Assembly: GCA_021792135.1 (NCBI GenBank)
Contig: JAJYVF010000019.1
Location: forward strand, 1 to 64,000
Origin: Acidobacteriota bacterium
GTDB lineage: Bacteria; Acidobacteriota; Terriglobia; Terriglobales; Acidobacteriaceae
Reading direction: 5' to 3'
Length of the DNA: 64,000 nt
Of the stretch, positions 37,887 through 45,720 are shown in pieces. The translations under genes and the position numbers were made by a program. Within the stretch, counting starts at the first letter, position 1; each line of letters opens with the position of its first letter. The notes beneath the pieces were generated by a model. It saw only the letters and a program-made list of their open reading frames with translations, was not told the origin of the DNA and made no database searches.

Positions 37887-38346
37887 AGAGATCAACCTCG
37901 ACCTCCGGAACAATGAATACCTGCCGCGCCACCATATTCGAGCGGTTCGCCTGGTTCTTATGTGATGGCAGCCATCTCATGGCTGGGACTTCTGCACTCT
38001 CGTTAGATCACAACAGGGCGGTTCCTCATTCAGCAGCGAAGATCCTGGAGCGATGTCGCGCGATCTTCGTTATGCCTGCAGATTCACATCTCTGGAAGCC
38101 CCGATGGAGATGGGGCCACCCTCAGCGTTCCCGCCTTCGACATCCCCAGCAGTTCGACAACCATCTTTCACACCTTCTCCGCAGCGGAGTGGCCCGGAAC
38201 ACGAGGATGCGGTGCCAAAACCCTGTGCGAATGTCTAAAATCCTGGACGATCTGGTCAAAATCTCAGACGCGGCTCAATCCGCCGTCCTGGAAGAGGCTG
38301 GATGGGGCTCCCGCACAGCCCCGCACGCCTGCGGCTGCACCGATGG
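37887..38346. other. 460-base intergenic stretch upstream of PP2C operon
   Basis: Between the PP2C/kinase start and the small membrane-protein gene, both on the minus strand. It presumably carries the promoter of the PP2C-STAS-glgP operon. No strong hexamers, repeats or protein-like frames were recognised. Confidence 0.4.
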
Positions 38347-38505
38347 TCAGGGAGTGTGCGGCCCCGCTCCCGGAAATTGCTTTTTCAGTGCGCTGCGGAA
38401 TCTCTTCCAGGTAGTCGGCTGGCCAAGTCCGAACCAGAGAACGATGCTGCCGATGACGATCAGGTGCGAAATCACTATAACAATGCCAACAATTTCCATT
38501 CCCAC
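38347..38505 (-). CDS. Small membrane protein (52 aa)
   Basis: A GTG start at 38505 lies 7 bases after a perfect GGAGGT. The product opens V-G-M-E-I-V-G-I and has one long hydrophobic helix (about residues 4-27). It ends in a basic tail W-K-R-F-R-S-A-L-K-K (about 33-42). This is the pattern of single-pass small membrane proteins with the tail in the cytoplasm. Function unknown. It lies between the AraC gene and the PP2C operon on the same strand. A second small membrane gene occurs at 39711-39890 on the other side of the AraC gene, but the two sequences are not clearly related. Confidence 0.6.
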   Translation of the reverse strand: MGMEIVGIVIVISHLIVIGSIVLWFGLGQPTTWKRFRSALKKQFPGAGPHTP

Positions 38506-38656
38506 AGGACATACCTCCGAAGGGAGCGGCGGCACCATGTCCGCCGCTTCGGAGCAGAGCCAGGCGCTCGCATCCCTCCGATTACCTTTTTAAGGATTGT
38601 CCGGGGACGGACCATACTGTTCGTGCGCGGGGTGTGCGTTTCCTGCCGAAAACTTG

Positions 38657-39541
38657 TCAGCGGCTCTGACGCTTCCATTCCGTGGGACTGAGGCCAAAGC
38701 GCCGGCGGAATACGCGCGCGAAATCGCCGGCGTCGCAGAATCCCGTTTCGGCGGCAATTTCTGAGATGGTCCGGGTATTGAGCCGCATGAGGTTTCTGGC
38801 CTGCTCGAGCCTCTGATCGATCACGTAGCGGTGCGGAGAGATGCCCATTTCCTTTCGAAAAGCCCTTGCGAAGTGGAAGACGCTCATTGCTGCGATGGCG
38901 GCCAGTTTCTCGAGGCGAAGCTCCTCATGACTGTTCTCGTGGATGTACTCGATGACGCGCCTGAGCCTCGACCCCGGCATCCCGCCGGTAACCGGGAGCA
39001 GCGGTTCCGCCGCCAGCACATAGCTGCGGAGAATAGCGACTGAGAGGCTCATGCCCATGAGGTCTGCATAGAGCGGGCCCGTTCTCCAGCCCGTTTCCAT
39101 CTCCCGCTGAATCTCCGAGAGCAGCAGTTGAAGCTGCCGGTCGCGGAGCACCCAGTGGTTGCGGAATCCGGGAGGGCGCCCGTAGCCAAGCTCTTCGGCA
39201 GCTCGTGCAAGAACGGCTTCATCGAGCGAGACAACCACCCGCTCGGAGGAAGCACTCCACCGCAGCCGGTCCCGTGTTCCAGGAGCCAGAAGGATGAGAG
39301 CGCCGGGTCCGGTCTGCTCGATGCCGTGCCTGCCCTCGCTCCACCACTCCATCGCGACCGGCCTGCTGGTTTGCATATGAAGGCACAGGGTCGAGTGCTC
39401 GTGCTCCGGGATCTCGATGGACGGAATGGCATGCCGCTCCACGATCATGCCCTTCCAGGGCGAAAAGAGGCTCGCCATCCGCGGCTTTCCGGGCAGCAGC
39501 GGAACAACCCGGTCATTGCGAATGACGGATATGCGGCTCAT
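38657..39541 (-). CDS. AraC-family transcriptional regulator
   Basis: 294 aa from the ATG at 39541. A longer in-frame start at 39586 lacks support. The N-terminal 180 residues are a ligand-binding domain with a cupin-like P-E-H-E-H-S-T-L-C motif. The C-terminal 100 residues are a double helix-turn-helix: L-E-K-L-A-A-I-A-A-M-S-V-F-H-F-A-R-A-F and I-S-E-I-A-A-E-T-G-F-C-D-A-G-D-F-A-R-V-F, ending R-R-F-G-L-S-P-T-E-W. It probably controls a carbohydrate operon. The nearest candidate is the four-gene operon starting at 40025 in the opposite direction. Confidence 0.88.
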   Translation of the reverse strand: MSRISVIRNDRVVPLLPGKPRMASLFSPWKGMIVERHAIPSIEIPEHEHSTLCLHMQTSRPVAMEWWSEGRHGIEQTGPGALILLAPGTRDRLRWSASSERVVVSLDEAVLARAAEELGYGRPPGFRNHWVLRDRQLQLLLSEIQREMETGWRTGPLYADLMGMSLSVAILRSYVLAAEPLLPVTGGMPGSRLRRVIEYIHENSHEELRLEKLAAIAAMSVFHFARAFRKEMGISPHRYVIDQRLEQARNLMRLNTRTISEIAAETGFCDAGDFARVFRRRFGLSPTEWKRQSR

Positions 39542-39710
39542 GCGGAACTCATCTCTGAGATGATGCGGAAGGCCAAAACGCCTCACGCACCGGGGGACTT
39601 CCGAAACGCGGGGACCACTCTATTTTCCAGCAATTTCCGCCTGGCCGGAGCAGGAAATGCAGATTCGAGGACCCGGCTTCCGGTAGAAGGAAGACAGGGG
39701 GAATGCGCGC

Positions 39711-39890
39711 ATGATCAGTCCACTGAAGAAACTGACAACCGCGTTTATCTTCACATTCGGGATCACACCCCCACGGCCGGAGCAGGAAGGCACGGTTGCG
39801 ATCTTTATCTGCGCGATGATTCTTGGCGGTGTGCTGCTGGTGTTCGGGCTCGGTACGCTCTTCCTTCGGATCGTGCTGAAGGCCGGATAG
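39711..39890 (+). CDS. Small membrane protein (59 aa)
   Basis: ATG at 39711, TAG at 39888-39890, with AGGGGGA about 9 bases upstream. The product begins M-I-S-P-L-K-K-L and has a central hydrophobic helix from about residue 29 to 53 (V-A-I-F-I-C-A-M-I-L-G-G-V-L-L-V-F-G-L-G). It finishes with a short basic end. It lies between the AraC regulator and the alcohol-dehydrogenase operon. No family is recognised. The ribosome site and clean hydrophobicity argue for a real gene, but its shortness keeps confidence moderate. Confidence 0.5.
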   Translation: MISPLKKLTTAFIFTFGITPPRPEQEGTVAIFICAMILGGVLLVFGLGTLFLRIVLKAG

Positions 39891-40024
39891 CCCCGGGGCG
39901 CACCCCATTCCATCATGCTGTTCGGTAATTCAGGCTGGTCGGACGGCGGCCCAGGGAACGGCCGTTCTGTGTGCGAAGATGGACATGCGGGCAATTAAGC
40001 ACACAGAGTTACGGGACGATCGCA

Positions 40025-41059
40025 ATGATTGGGCTGGTTAACTACTCCAGGGAGCCGTACTCGGTCGAGCTTCGCGAGCTTCCTGCACCGGAAATCGGTA
40101 AAGACGACATCCTGCTCAGAGTGCATGCCGTGGGTATCTGCGGGAGCGACCTGCACCAATATACCGGCACGCACAGCTGGCAGGTGAACTATCCGGTTGT
40201 TCTTGGTCATGAATTCTCCGGATATGTTGCCGCAGTCGGCAAGGAAGTACGGGGATTCAGGGAGGGCGACCGCGTCGTGAGCGAAACAGCGGCGGTGCTG
40301 CCCCAGGATTCGCCGCTGATTCGTCAGGGCCTCTACAACCTGGAGCCGAAGAGACTCGGCTTTGGATACGGGGTGGACGGTGCGATGGCGAGCTTTGTCA
40401 GGGCTCCGGCTCGCTGTCTGCATCATGTTCCGGCCGCGGTGACGCTGGAAAACGCGGCTCTGACGGAGCCCTGTTGTGTTGCCTACAATGCGGTCTGCGT
40501 CCACTCACGGCTGCGGCCGGGCGACTCGGTGGCTGTGATCGGGCCCGGGCCCATTGGTCTGCTCTGTGCGGCGTTTGCGAAGCTTTCCGGTGCAGGGCAT
40601 CTGGTCGTCATCGGCACGCGCGTCGACGGTAAGCGTCTCGAAACCGCGGAGCGCATGGGTGCGGACATGACTCTCGGCGCGAAGGGCGAGGATGTGGGCG
40701 AGTGGGTCAGGAACTTCGGCGATGGATACGGCCTGGATCTGGTCATCGATGCCGCCGGAGTTTCCGCGTCCCTGAAGCTTGCCCTCGATATCGTGCGGCC
40801 CGCAGGGCATATCACCAAGGTAGGTTGGGGACCGCAGCCGCTGAGCTTTTCGCTCGATCAGCTTGTGCAGAAGGCGGTCACGCTGCAGGGCTCTTTCTCG
40901 CATAACTGGCCGATGTGGGAGAAGGTGATCACGCTGCTGGCCGGCGATAAGATCTCTCTCGCGCCGCTGGTCAACAGGATTTCGCCTCTCAGCGACTGGC
41001 GGGAGGCTTTTGAGGAAATGCACTCAGGCAACATCGTCAAGGGAGTGCTGCTGCCGTGA
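40025..41059 (+). CDS. Zinc-dependent medium-chain dehydrogenase (sugar/polyol type)
   Basis: 344 aa from an ATG at 40025. The catalytic zinc ligands are visible as Cys in G-I-C-G-S-D (about 38-43) and His-Glu in L-G-H-E-F (about 60-64). A Rossmann G-P-G-P-I-G-L-L loop lies near 175. The lobe that normally carries four structural-zinc cysteines has none, replaced by a stretch with A-V-L-P-Q-D-S-P-L-I-R. The enzyme may therefore lack the structural zinc. It most likely oxidises a polyol or sugar acid with NAD(P)+. The stop overlaps the next gene by four bases (GTGA), so it heads a coupled four-gene operon. Confidence 0.85.
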   Translation: MIGLVNYSREPYSVELRELPAPEIGKDDILLRVHAVGICGSDLHQYTGTHSWQVNYPVVLGHEFSGYVAAVGKEVRGFREGDRVVSETAAVLPQDSPLIRQGLYNLEPKRLGFGYGVDGAMASFVRAPARCLHHVPAAVTLENAALTEPCCVAYNAVCVHSRLRPGDSVAVIGPGPIGLLCAAFAKLSGAGHLVVIGTRVDGKRLETAERMGADMTLGAKGEDVGEWVRNFGDGYGLDLVIDAAGVSASLKLALDIVRPAGHITKVGWGPQPLSFSLDQLVQKAVTLQGSFSHNWPMWEKVITLLAGDKISLAPLVNRISPLSDWREAFEEMHSGNIVKGVLLP

Positions 41060-41859
41060 TCCAGCAGGCTGAGCCCGGGGCGCGGCTCAGGGAAAAGGTC
41101 ATCCTCGTCACCGGCTCGACCACGGGCATTGGGGAAGCTATTGCGCGGCTCGCCGCCCGTGAGGGCGCCCGTGTCATGGTCCATGGCCGGCGCAAAGACG
41201 CGGCGGAGAATGTCGCCTCCGAGATCGGGCCGGCGGCCTCATTCGTAATCGGAGACCTCGCGGACCCGGAGATTCCGGCAAAGGTCATTGAGGAGACTGT
41301 CGCCTGCTTTGGAAGGATCGACGGACTTGTCAACAACGCCGCCGTCATGACGCGCGGGGGGATCGAAGAGACCGACGCCGAGACGTTCGACCGGACCGTG
41401 GCTGTCGACCTGAAGGCACCCTTTCTGCTCATTCGTGCTGCTCTGCCCTGGTTTCGCAAACAGGGCCGGGGCCGCGTTGTGAATATCGGATCCATCAACG
41501 GATATTGCGGGGAGAGAAGCCAGTTTATTTATTCCATCTGCAAGGGCGGGCTGATGACCCTGACGCGCAACCTGGCGGATGCGCACGCAGAAGAGAATAT
41601 TCACTTCAATCATCTGAACGTTGGCTGGACGCTGACGCCCAACGAACAGGTTCTCAAGATGAGCGAGGGGCTTCCACCCGACTGGCCATCGAGGCTCCCC
41701 AGGGCTTTCGCTCCCTCGGGCCGGCTGCTCTCGCCCGAGGACGTTGCACACGCAGCGGTCTTCTTCCTTTCTGACGACGGGTCCATGATTAACGGTGGGG
41801 TGCTGGATGTGGAACAGTACCCGGTCATCGGCCGTAATCCTCCCAAGCAGGTTTCCTGA
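41056..41859 (+). CDS. Short-chain dehydrogenase/reductase
   Basis: 267 aa from a GTG start overlapping the preceding stop. SDR landmarks are all present: T-G-S-T-T-G-I-G cofactor loop near residue 19, N-N-A-A near 93, N-I-G-S-I-N-G with catalytic Ser, and Y-S-I-C-K with catalytic Tyr and Lys. The C-terminus lacks the common D-G-G-W-type ending and reads G-G-V-L-D-V-E-Q-Y. It is the second oxidoreductase of the operon and may work on the same carbon skeleton as the medium-chain dehydrogenase, for example moving a keto group. Confidence 0.85.
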   Translation: MIQQAEPGARLREKVILVTGSTTGIGEAIARLAAREGARVMVHGRRKDAAENVASEIGPAASFVIGDLADPEIPAKVIEETVACFGRIDGLVNNAAVMTRGGIEETDAETFDRTVAVDLKAPFLLIRAALPWFRKQGRGRVVNIGSINGYCGERSQFIYSICKGGLMTLTRNLADAHAEENIHFNHLNVGWTLTPNEQVLKMSEGLPPDWPSRLPRAFAPSGRLLSPEDVAHAAVFFLSDDGSMINGGVLDVEQYPVIGRNPPKQVS

Positions 41860-41867
41860 GGACTGCC

Positions 41868-42752
41868 GTGAAACCCAGCCTCGCCGCCTTCCCCAAATGC
41901 TACATGGACCAGTTGTGCGTCCATCGAACGATGACTGTGTTCGAGTGGATTGAACTTGCCTCCACGCTGGGTGTCGACGGACTGGAGTTCTACTCGGGTT
42001 TCCTGCCGGATGATGAGAGCTTCCTGAAGGATGTCCGGGCTGCCCTGCAGGAACACGGGCTTGCGATGCCGATGCTTTGTTGCTCTCCGGATTTCACCGA
42101 GAGCAACCCCGAGCTTCTGCGAAATGAAATCGAGCGCGAGAAGCGCATGATCGAGGTCACTGCGTTCTTTGGCGGGCGCTTCTGTCGCGTCCTTTCAGGA
42201 CAGCGCCGCCCCGGGCTGGGCCGGGAAGATGGGATCGGGCAAGTCGTACGCATCATCCGAGGACTGCTGCCGTTTGCCGAGGAGCATGGGGTGGTCCTTA
42301 CGCTGGAGAACCACTACAAGGATAACTACTGGACTTACCCGGAATTCGCGCAGAAGATGGACGTCTTCGTGGAGATCGTGGAGAAACTTGAGTCTCCGTG
42401 GTTCGGCGTCAACTACGATCCTTCCAATGCGATTCTGGCCGGCGAAGATCCGCTGGTCCTGCTGGAGCGAGTGAAAAACCGCGTGGTTTCGATGCATGCG
42501 AGCGACCGGTATCTGAAGAGCGGCACGCTCGATGATCTGCGCAGAGAAGAAAACTCGGCAGGGTATGCCGCTCGCCTGTCCCATGGTGTGATCGGAAAAG
42601 GGATGAATGATTACGACCGGATCTTTGCGACGCTCAGTTCGGTGGGATTCAACTCGTGGATTTCGATTGAAGATGGACTGAACGGGATGGATGAGCTGAA
42701 GGAGTCGGTTCGTTTTCTCCGATCTAAAATCGACAGCCACTTCAAGGACTGA
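41868..42752 (+). CDS. Sugar phosphate isomerase/epimerase (xylose-isomerase-like TIM barrel)
   Basis: 294 aa from a GTG at 41868 with GAGG 7 bases upstream. AP-endonuclease-2-like barrel: G-V-D-G-L-E-F-Y near 33-40, T-L-E-N-H-Y-K-D near 145, N-Y-D-P-S-N-A near 182, S-M-H-A-S-D near 207, and W-I-S-I-E-D-G near the end. These provide the Glu-Asp-His-Glu metal site of sugar epimerases. The family includes UlaE/SgbU L-xylulose-5-phosphate epimerases and other keto-sugar epimerases. It stands between an SDR and a decarboxylase-family gene, as expected for an epimerase in a sugar-acid route. Confidence 0.83.
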   Translation: MKPSLAAFPKCYMDQLCVHRTMTVFEWIELASTLGVDGLEFYSGFLPDDESFLKDVRAALQEHGLAMPMLCCSPDFTESNPELLRNEIEREKRMIEVTAFFGGRFCRVLSGQRRPGLGREDGIGQVVRIIRGLLPFAEEHGVVLTLENHYKDNYWTYPEFAQKMDVFVEIVEKLESPWFGVNYDPSNAILAGEDPLVLLERVKNRVVSMHASDRYLKSGTLDDLRREENSAGYAARLSHGVIGKGMNDYDRIFATLSSVGFNSWISIEDGLNGMDELKESVRFLRSKIDSHFKD

Positions 42753-42772
42753 AAACGGAGATTCCGGCCATC

Positions 42773-43462
42773 ATGAACACGATCGTACAGATTTCGCTTG
42801 ACCTTACCTCGATTCCGGAATCACTCGAAACGGCGCACCTGGCGGTGCGCTCCGGGGTCGACTGGCTGGAAGCTGGCACACCGCTCATCATCGCCGAGGG
42901 GATGAACGGGGTTCGCGCCCTGCGCGCCGAGTTTCCCGACGTTCCGATCGTCGCGGATCTGAAAACCATGGACGGCGGATGGCTGGAGGTCGAGATGATG
43001 GCTCGCGCCGGGGCAACGCATGTTGTGGTGATGGAGCGGGCGCATCCCGAAACGGTCAGGATGGTGGTGAAGGCGGGGAGGGACCTCGGAGTGAAAGTGA
43101 TGGGAGACAACCTCGCAGCGGAAGACAAGGTTTCAGCAGCGAAGAGGCTGGAAGACTACGGCTGCAACTTTGTAATCCATCACATCGGCTATGACGAACG
43201 TCGCGGCCTTACCGCGGCCGGTAAGCCGTGCCCCACTCCGCTCGATCAGCTGAGGGAAGTTGTGGCTGCGGTCCGGGTTCCCGTCCAGGCGGTGGGCGGA
43301 CTTTCCATCGAGCAGGCGATCCGAACACCCGAATTCGGCGCGCCCCTGGTGGTGATTGGGGCGCCGCTCGCGATTGACGCGGAATCCTTCAGAACGGCGT
43401 CGGGCAATCTCGAGGATATCCTGCGCCCGATCTGTGAGAGAGTTCACGCCTTTCGGGGCTGA
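42773..43462 (+). CDS. Orotidine-decarboxylase-superfamily protein (hexulose-phosphate synthase / keto-gulonate-phosphate decarboxylase type)
   Basis: 229 aa. The catalytic signature D-L-K-T-M-D-G-G (about 62-69) is that of HPS and UlaD enzymes rather than true pyrF. The phosphate-gripper residues V-G-G-L near 183 and the A-G-T-P start near 35 fit the same group. Known members either decarboxylate 3-keto-L-gulonate-6-phosphate or condense formaldehyde with ribulose-5-phosphate. Next to a UlaE-like epimerase the decarboxylase option is favoured. No kinase is encoded here, so the phosphorylated substrate must be made by another locus. It is the last gene of the operon, 20 bases after the epimerase. 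Confidence 0.8.
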   Translation: MNTIVQISLDLTSIPESLETAHLAVRSGVDWLEAGTPLIIAEGMNGVRALRAEFPDVPIVADLKTMDGGWLEVEMMARAGATHVVVMERAHPETVRMVVKAGRDLGVKVMGDNLAAEDKVSAAKRLEDYGCNFVIHHIGYDERRGLTAAGKPCPTPLDQLREVVAAVRVPVQAVGGLSIEQAIRTPEFGAPLVVIGAPLAIDAESFRTASGNLEDILRPICERVHAFRG

Positions 43463-43524
43463 TCGACGCCCGAGCACCTCCTGAATCGCGGCGGGGCTGC
43501 TCTCATCCGCTGCCTCGCCGCGCG

Positions 43525-43537
43525 CCGGCATTGCCGG
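43525..43537 (+). terminator. Weak terminator-like hairpin
   Basis: CCGGC at 43525-43529 pairs with GCCGG at 43533-43537 (3-base loop), followed by TTGTTATT. The stem is short. It lies between two convergent genes, where a terminator is expected. Confidence 0.25.
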
Positions 43538-43540
43538 TTG

Positions 43541-45181
43541 TTATTGGCCTGTATATGACACTCTCCAGATCGATCCCGAGCCGTCGTCGCTGACCAGCAG
43601 CGAACCGTCGGGCGCAACTGTTACGCCCACCGGCCGGCCCCACACGCTTTTGTCGTTAACGACGAATCCCGTCAGGAAGTCCTCGTATTCTCCGCTCGCG
43701 TGGCCGCTGTGATGCAGCGGGACCCGAATCACTTCGTAGCCGGCGCGCGGCTCGCGGTTCCACGAACCATGCTCGGCTGCGAAGATGTCCCCCTGATACT
43801 CCGCCGGGAACTGCCTGCCTTCGTAGAAGGTCATCTCCAGCGAAGCATTGTGCGGCTGCAGGATCACGTCCGGAGTAAGCACCTTGTCTTTCAGCTCGGG
43901 ATGCGCGCCGGGAAAGCGCGGATCCTGGTGCCCGCCCATGTACCACCACGGCCAGCCATAGAATCCGCCGGGCTGCACGTGGGTGATGTAGTCAGGCACG
44001 AGATTGTTCCCCAGGCCGTCGCGTTCGTTGACTGAGCACCATAGCTCACCGGTTTTCGGATTGACGGCGATGCCTACCGGGTTACGGATCCCGTACGCAT
44101 AGATCTGCTTGCCGGTACCCTCCGGATTGAACTCCAGGATGTTGGCACGATCGTGCTCATAGGGTGCGTCGGAAACGTTGTCATGCGAGCCCACGGACAC
44201 GAACATCTTCGTACCGTCGGGTGAGAACTGAATGTCGCGAGTGGTATGGCCGCCGCCGCTGGGCAGATCATCCAGTCGCTGCGGCTCGCCCCGCGCGACC
44301 AGATCTCCGTCGCGATACGGGATGCGCACCACCGCATTTGTGTTGCCGATGTAGATCCACTGCGGATCCTTGCCCGGAGGATAGAACGCAATCCCGAAGG
44401 GCGCATTCAGGCCCGATGCGAACACCTTTGTCATCTGCGGCTTGCCATCGGGGGTCATGCCGCGAAAGACGCGGATATCTCCGGCATCGGTCTCGGCGAG
44501 AAAGATGTCCCCATTGGGCGCGGTGCGCATCAGACGGGGATTGTTCAGCCCCGTCGCATACAGGCCAACCTTGAAACCGGCCGGCGCCTTGGGCCAGGCA
44601 TTGGCAGGCCGGGGAACAACCTGCGGCCCGTTGTCGGCTGAGGGTGTCTTATAGGGTGCAGGCAGGTCCTTCAGCGTAATGTGGCGAAACTTGCCCGGAT
44701 GTTCGTAGCGATAGTCGGTAAACGGGGGCGTGGGCGGCGGGTAACTGGACGTCGATGCTTCCGTGGGGCTCTCCGGCGCAACCGCGGCCACCGATCCCAG
44801 CCGCGACGACTTCAGATAGGTGACAATCTGCCACCGCACCTGCTCCGGCAGGCGCGACCAGGAGGGCATGCCGTTCGCCAGGTCGCCTTTTGTGATGTAC
44901 CAGAACAGTTCTCCAGCGGAGGCGGTTTTCACCGACGCTCTGGTCAGTGCAGGAATATTCCCGGAGCCCTGTGCTCGAGCGCCGTGGCAGCTGGAACAGT
45001 TCCGCGCATACAGCTGTTCGCCCGCCTGCTCCGCTGCCTGCTGGCCTGCCAGGGGATTGGTCATCTGCTCTGCCGAGGCTGGAGCATTGTGAAACGATTG
45101 CGTCGACTGCGCAAGGGCAACGGACCCGGCGATCAGAACCGCAAACGAAACGATCAAAGCAGGGCAATCCACACACTTCAT
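43541..45181 (-). CDS. PQQ-dependent sugar dehydrogenase with N-terminal cytochrome c (sorbosone/glucose type)
   Basis: 546 aa. Signal peptide about residues 8-24. A cytochrome c domain has the heme site C-S-S-C-H (62-66), with M-P-S-W as possible Met ligand near 104. After a Pro-rich linker (about 140-155) comes the six-bladed Gdh/sorbosone propeller (about 195-540): P-R-L-M-R-T, G-G-G-H-T-T-R-D-I, R-N-P-V-G-I, G-F-Y-G-W-P-W, A-E-H-G-S-W-N-R. The N-terminal heme suggests direct electron transfer from PQQ to cytochrome. It faces the four-gene operon convergently. Substrate is likely an aldose or aldehyde. Confidence 0.88.
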   Translation of the reverse strand: MKCVDCPALIVSFAVLIAGSVALAQSTQSFHNAPASAEQMTNPLAGQQAAEQAGEQLYARNCSSCHGARAQGSGNIPALTRASVKTASAGELFWYITKGDLANGMPSWSRLPEQVRWQIVTYLKSSRLGSVAAVAPESPTEASTSSYPPPTPPFTDYRYEHPGKFRHITLKDLPAPYKTPSADNGPQVVPRPANAWPKAPAGFKVGLYATGLNNPRLMRTAPNGDIFLAETDAGDIRVFRGMTPDGKPQMTKVFASGLNAPFGIAFYPPGKDPQWIYIGNTNAVVRIPYRDGDLVARGEPQRLDDLPSGGGHTTRDIQFSPDGTKMFVSVGSHDNVSDAPYEHDRANILEFNPEGTGKQIYAYGIRNPVGIAVNPKTGELWCSVNERDGLGNNLVPDYITHVQPGGFYGWPWWYMGGHQDPRFPGAHPELKDKVLTPDVILQPHNASLEMTFYEGRQFPAEYQGDIFAAEHGSWNREPRAGYEVIRVPLHHSGHASGEYEDFLTGFVVNDKSVWGRPVGVTVAPDGSLLVSDDGSGSIWRVSYTGQ

Positions 45182-45720
45182 CGGGAGAAATGCTCCTCTC
45201 GGCTTCTGCTGAGGCCGCCGGCTTCAGGGCAGAAGCCGGTAGCGCTATCCTCGGTTTGCCTGGGTCTGCGGGATCCGACGCACGGACCGAGGCAGTTGCT
45301 GTTCCGTTCGAAAGCGTGGCACAGTTCGGAACCGGCGACGGTACAAGACTCTCCTGCCGGAGCCAGAGCGGGGACTTGCCCCCTTCAGATTGCCACCCGT
45401 GGGTGTTCCTGTCGAGATGATATCGCCGCCCCGGACAGAAGCAGGCGGAAAAGAGCGACGCCGGCCTGCAGCCAGCCGGTAGATCCGTGTCGGGAGCCGG
45501 AGCAAGCGGGCAGCAAGGCTCGGGTATCCCGAATCCGCAGCCCCAGCTCAGAGTCTCCGGGAGGCATCCGGAACGTGGTTCGTCATGAGCAGGCGAATAC
45601 CATTTCCCGTCGCCAGCCTTCTCTCTGCGGCGAGGCCTTTGCCCCATGTGCAGGAGATCCTGTTCGGCAGGCCGTGAACACGGAGATGGCTGCCGCGAGT
45701 TGCGCGGCGAACTCGCGGGG
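45182..45720. other. 539-base interval between PQQ sugar dehydrogenase and GH27
   Basis: Upstream region of the minus-strand PQQ sugar dehydrogenase and downstream region of GH27. It contains a fumarylacetoacetate-hydrolase-like remnant (45300-45445). No intact gene was recognised; the many open frames are short and mutually overlapping. Confidence 0.5.
45300..45445 (-). pseudogene. Fumarylacetoacetate-hydrolase-family C-terminal remnant
   Basis: On the minus strand one frame gives G-G-D-I-I-S-T-G-T-P-T-G-G, the signature of FAH-family enzymes. The text then continues only in another frame as K-S-P-L-W-L-R-Q and later C-A-T-L-S-N, which resemble the following beta-strands of the family. No start, no metal-site region and at least one frameshift are present. 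Confidence 0.4.

Noticed and set aside
36381-37916. Plus-strand open frame of 511 codons opposite the PP2C/kinase gene
   Set aside because: The minus strand encodes intact PAS, GAF, PP2C and HATPase domains. The plus frame has no family signature or ribosome site.
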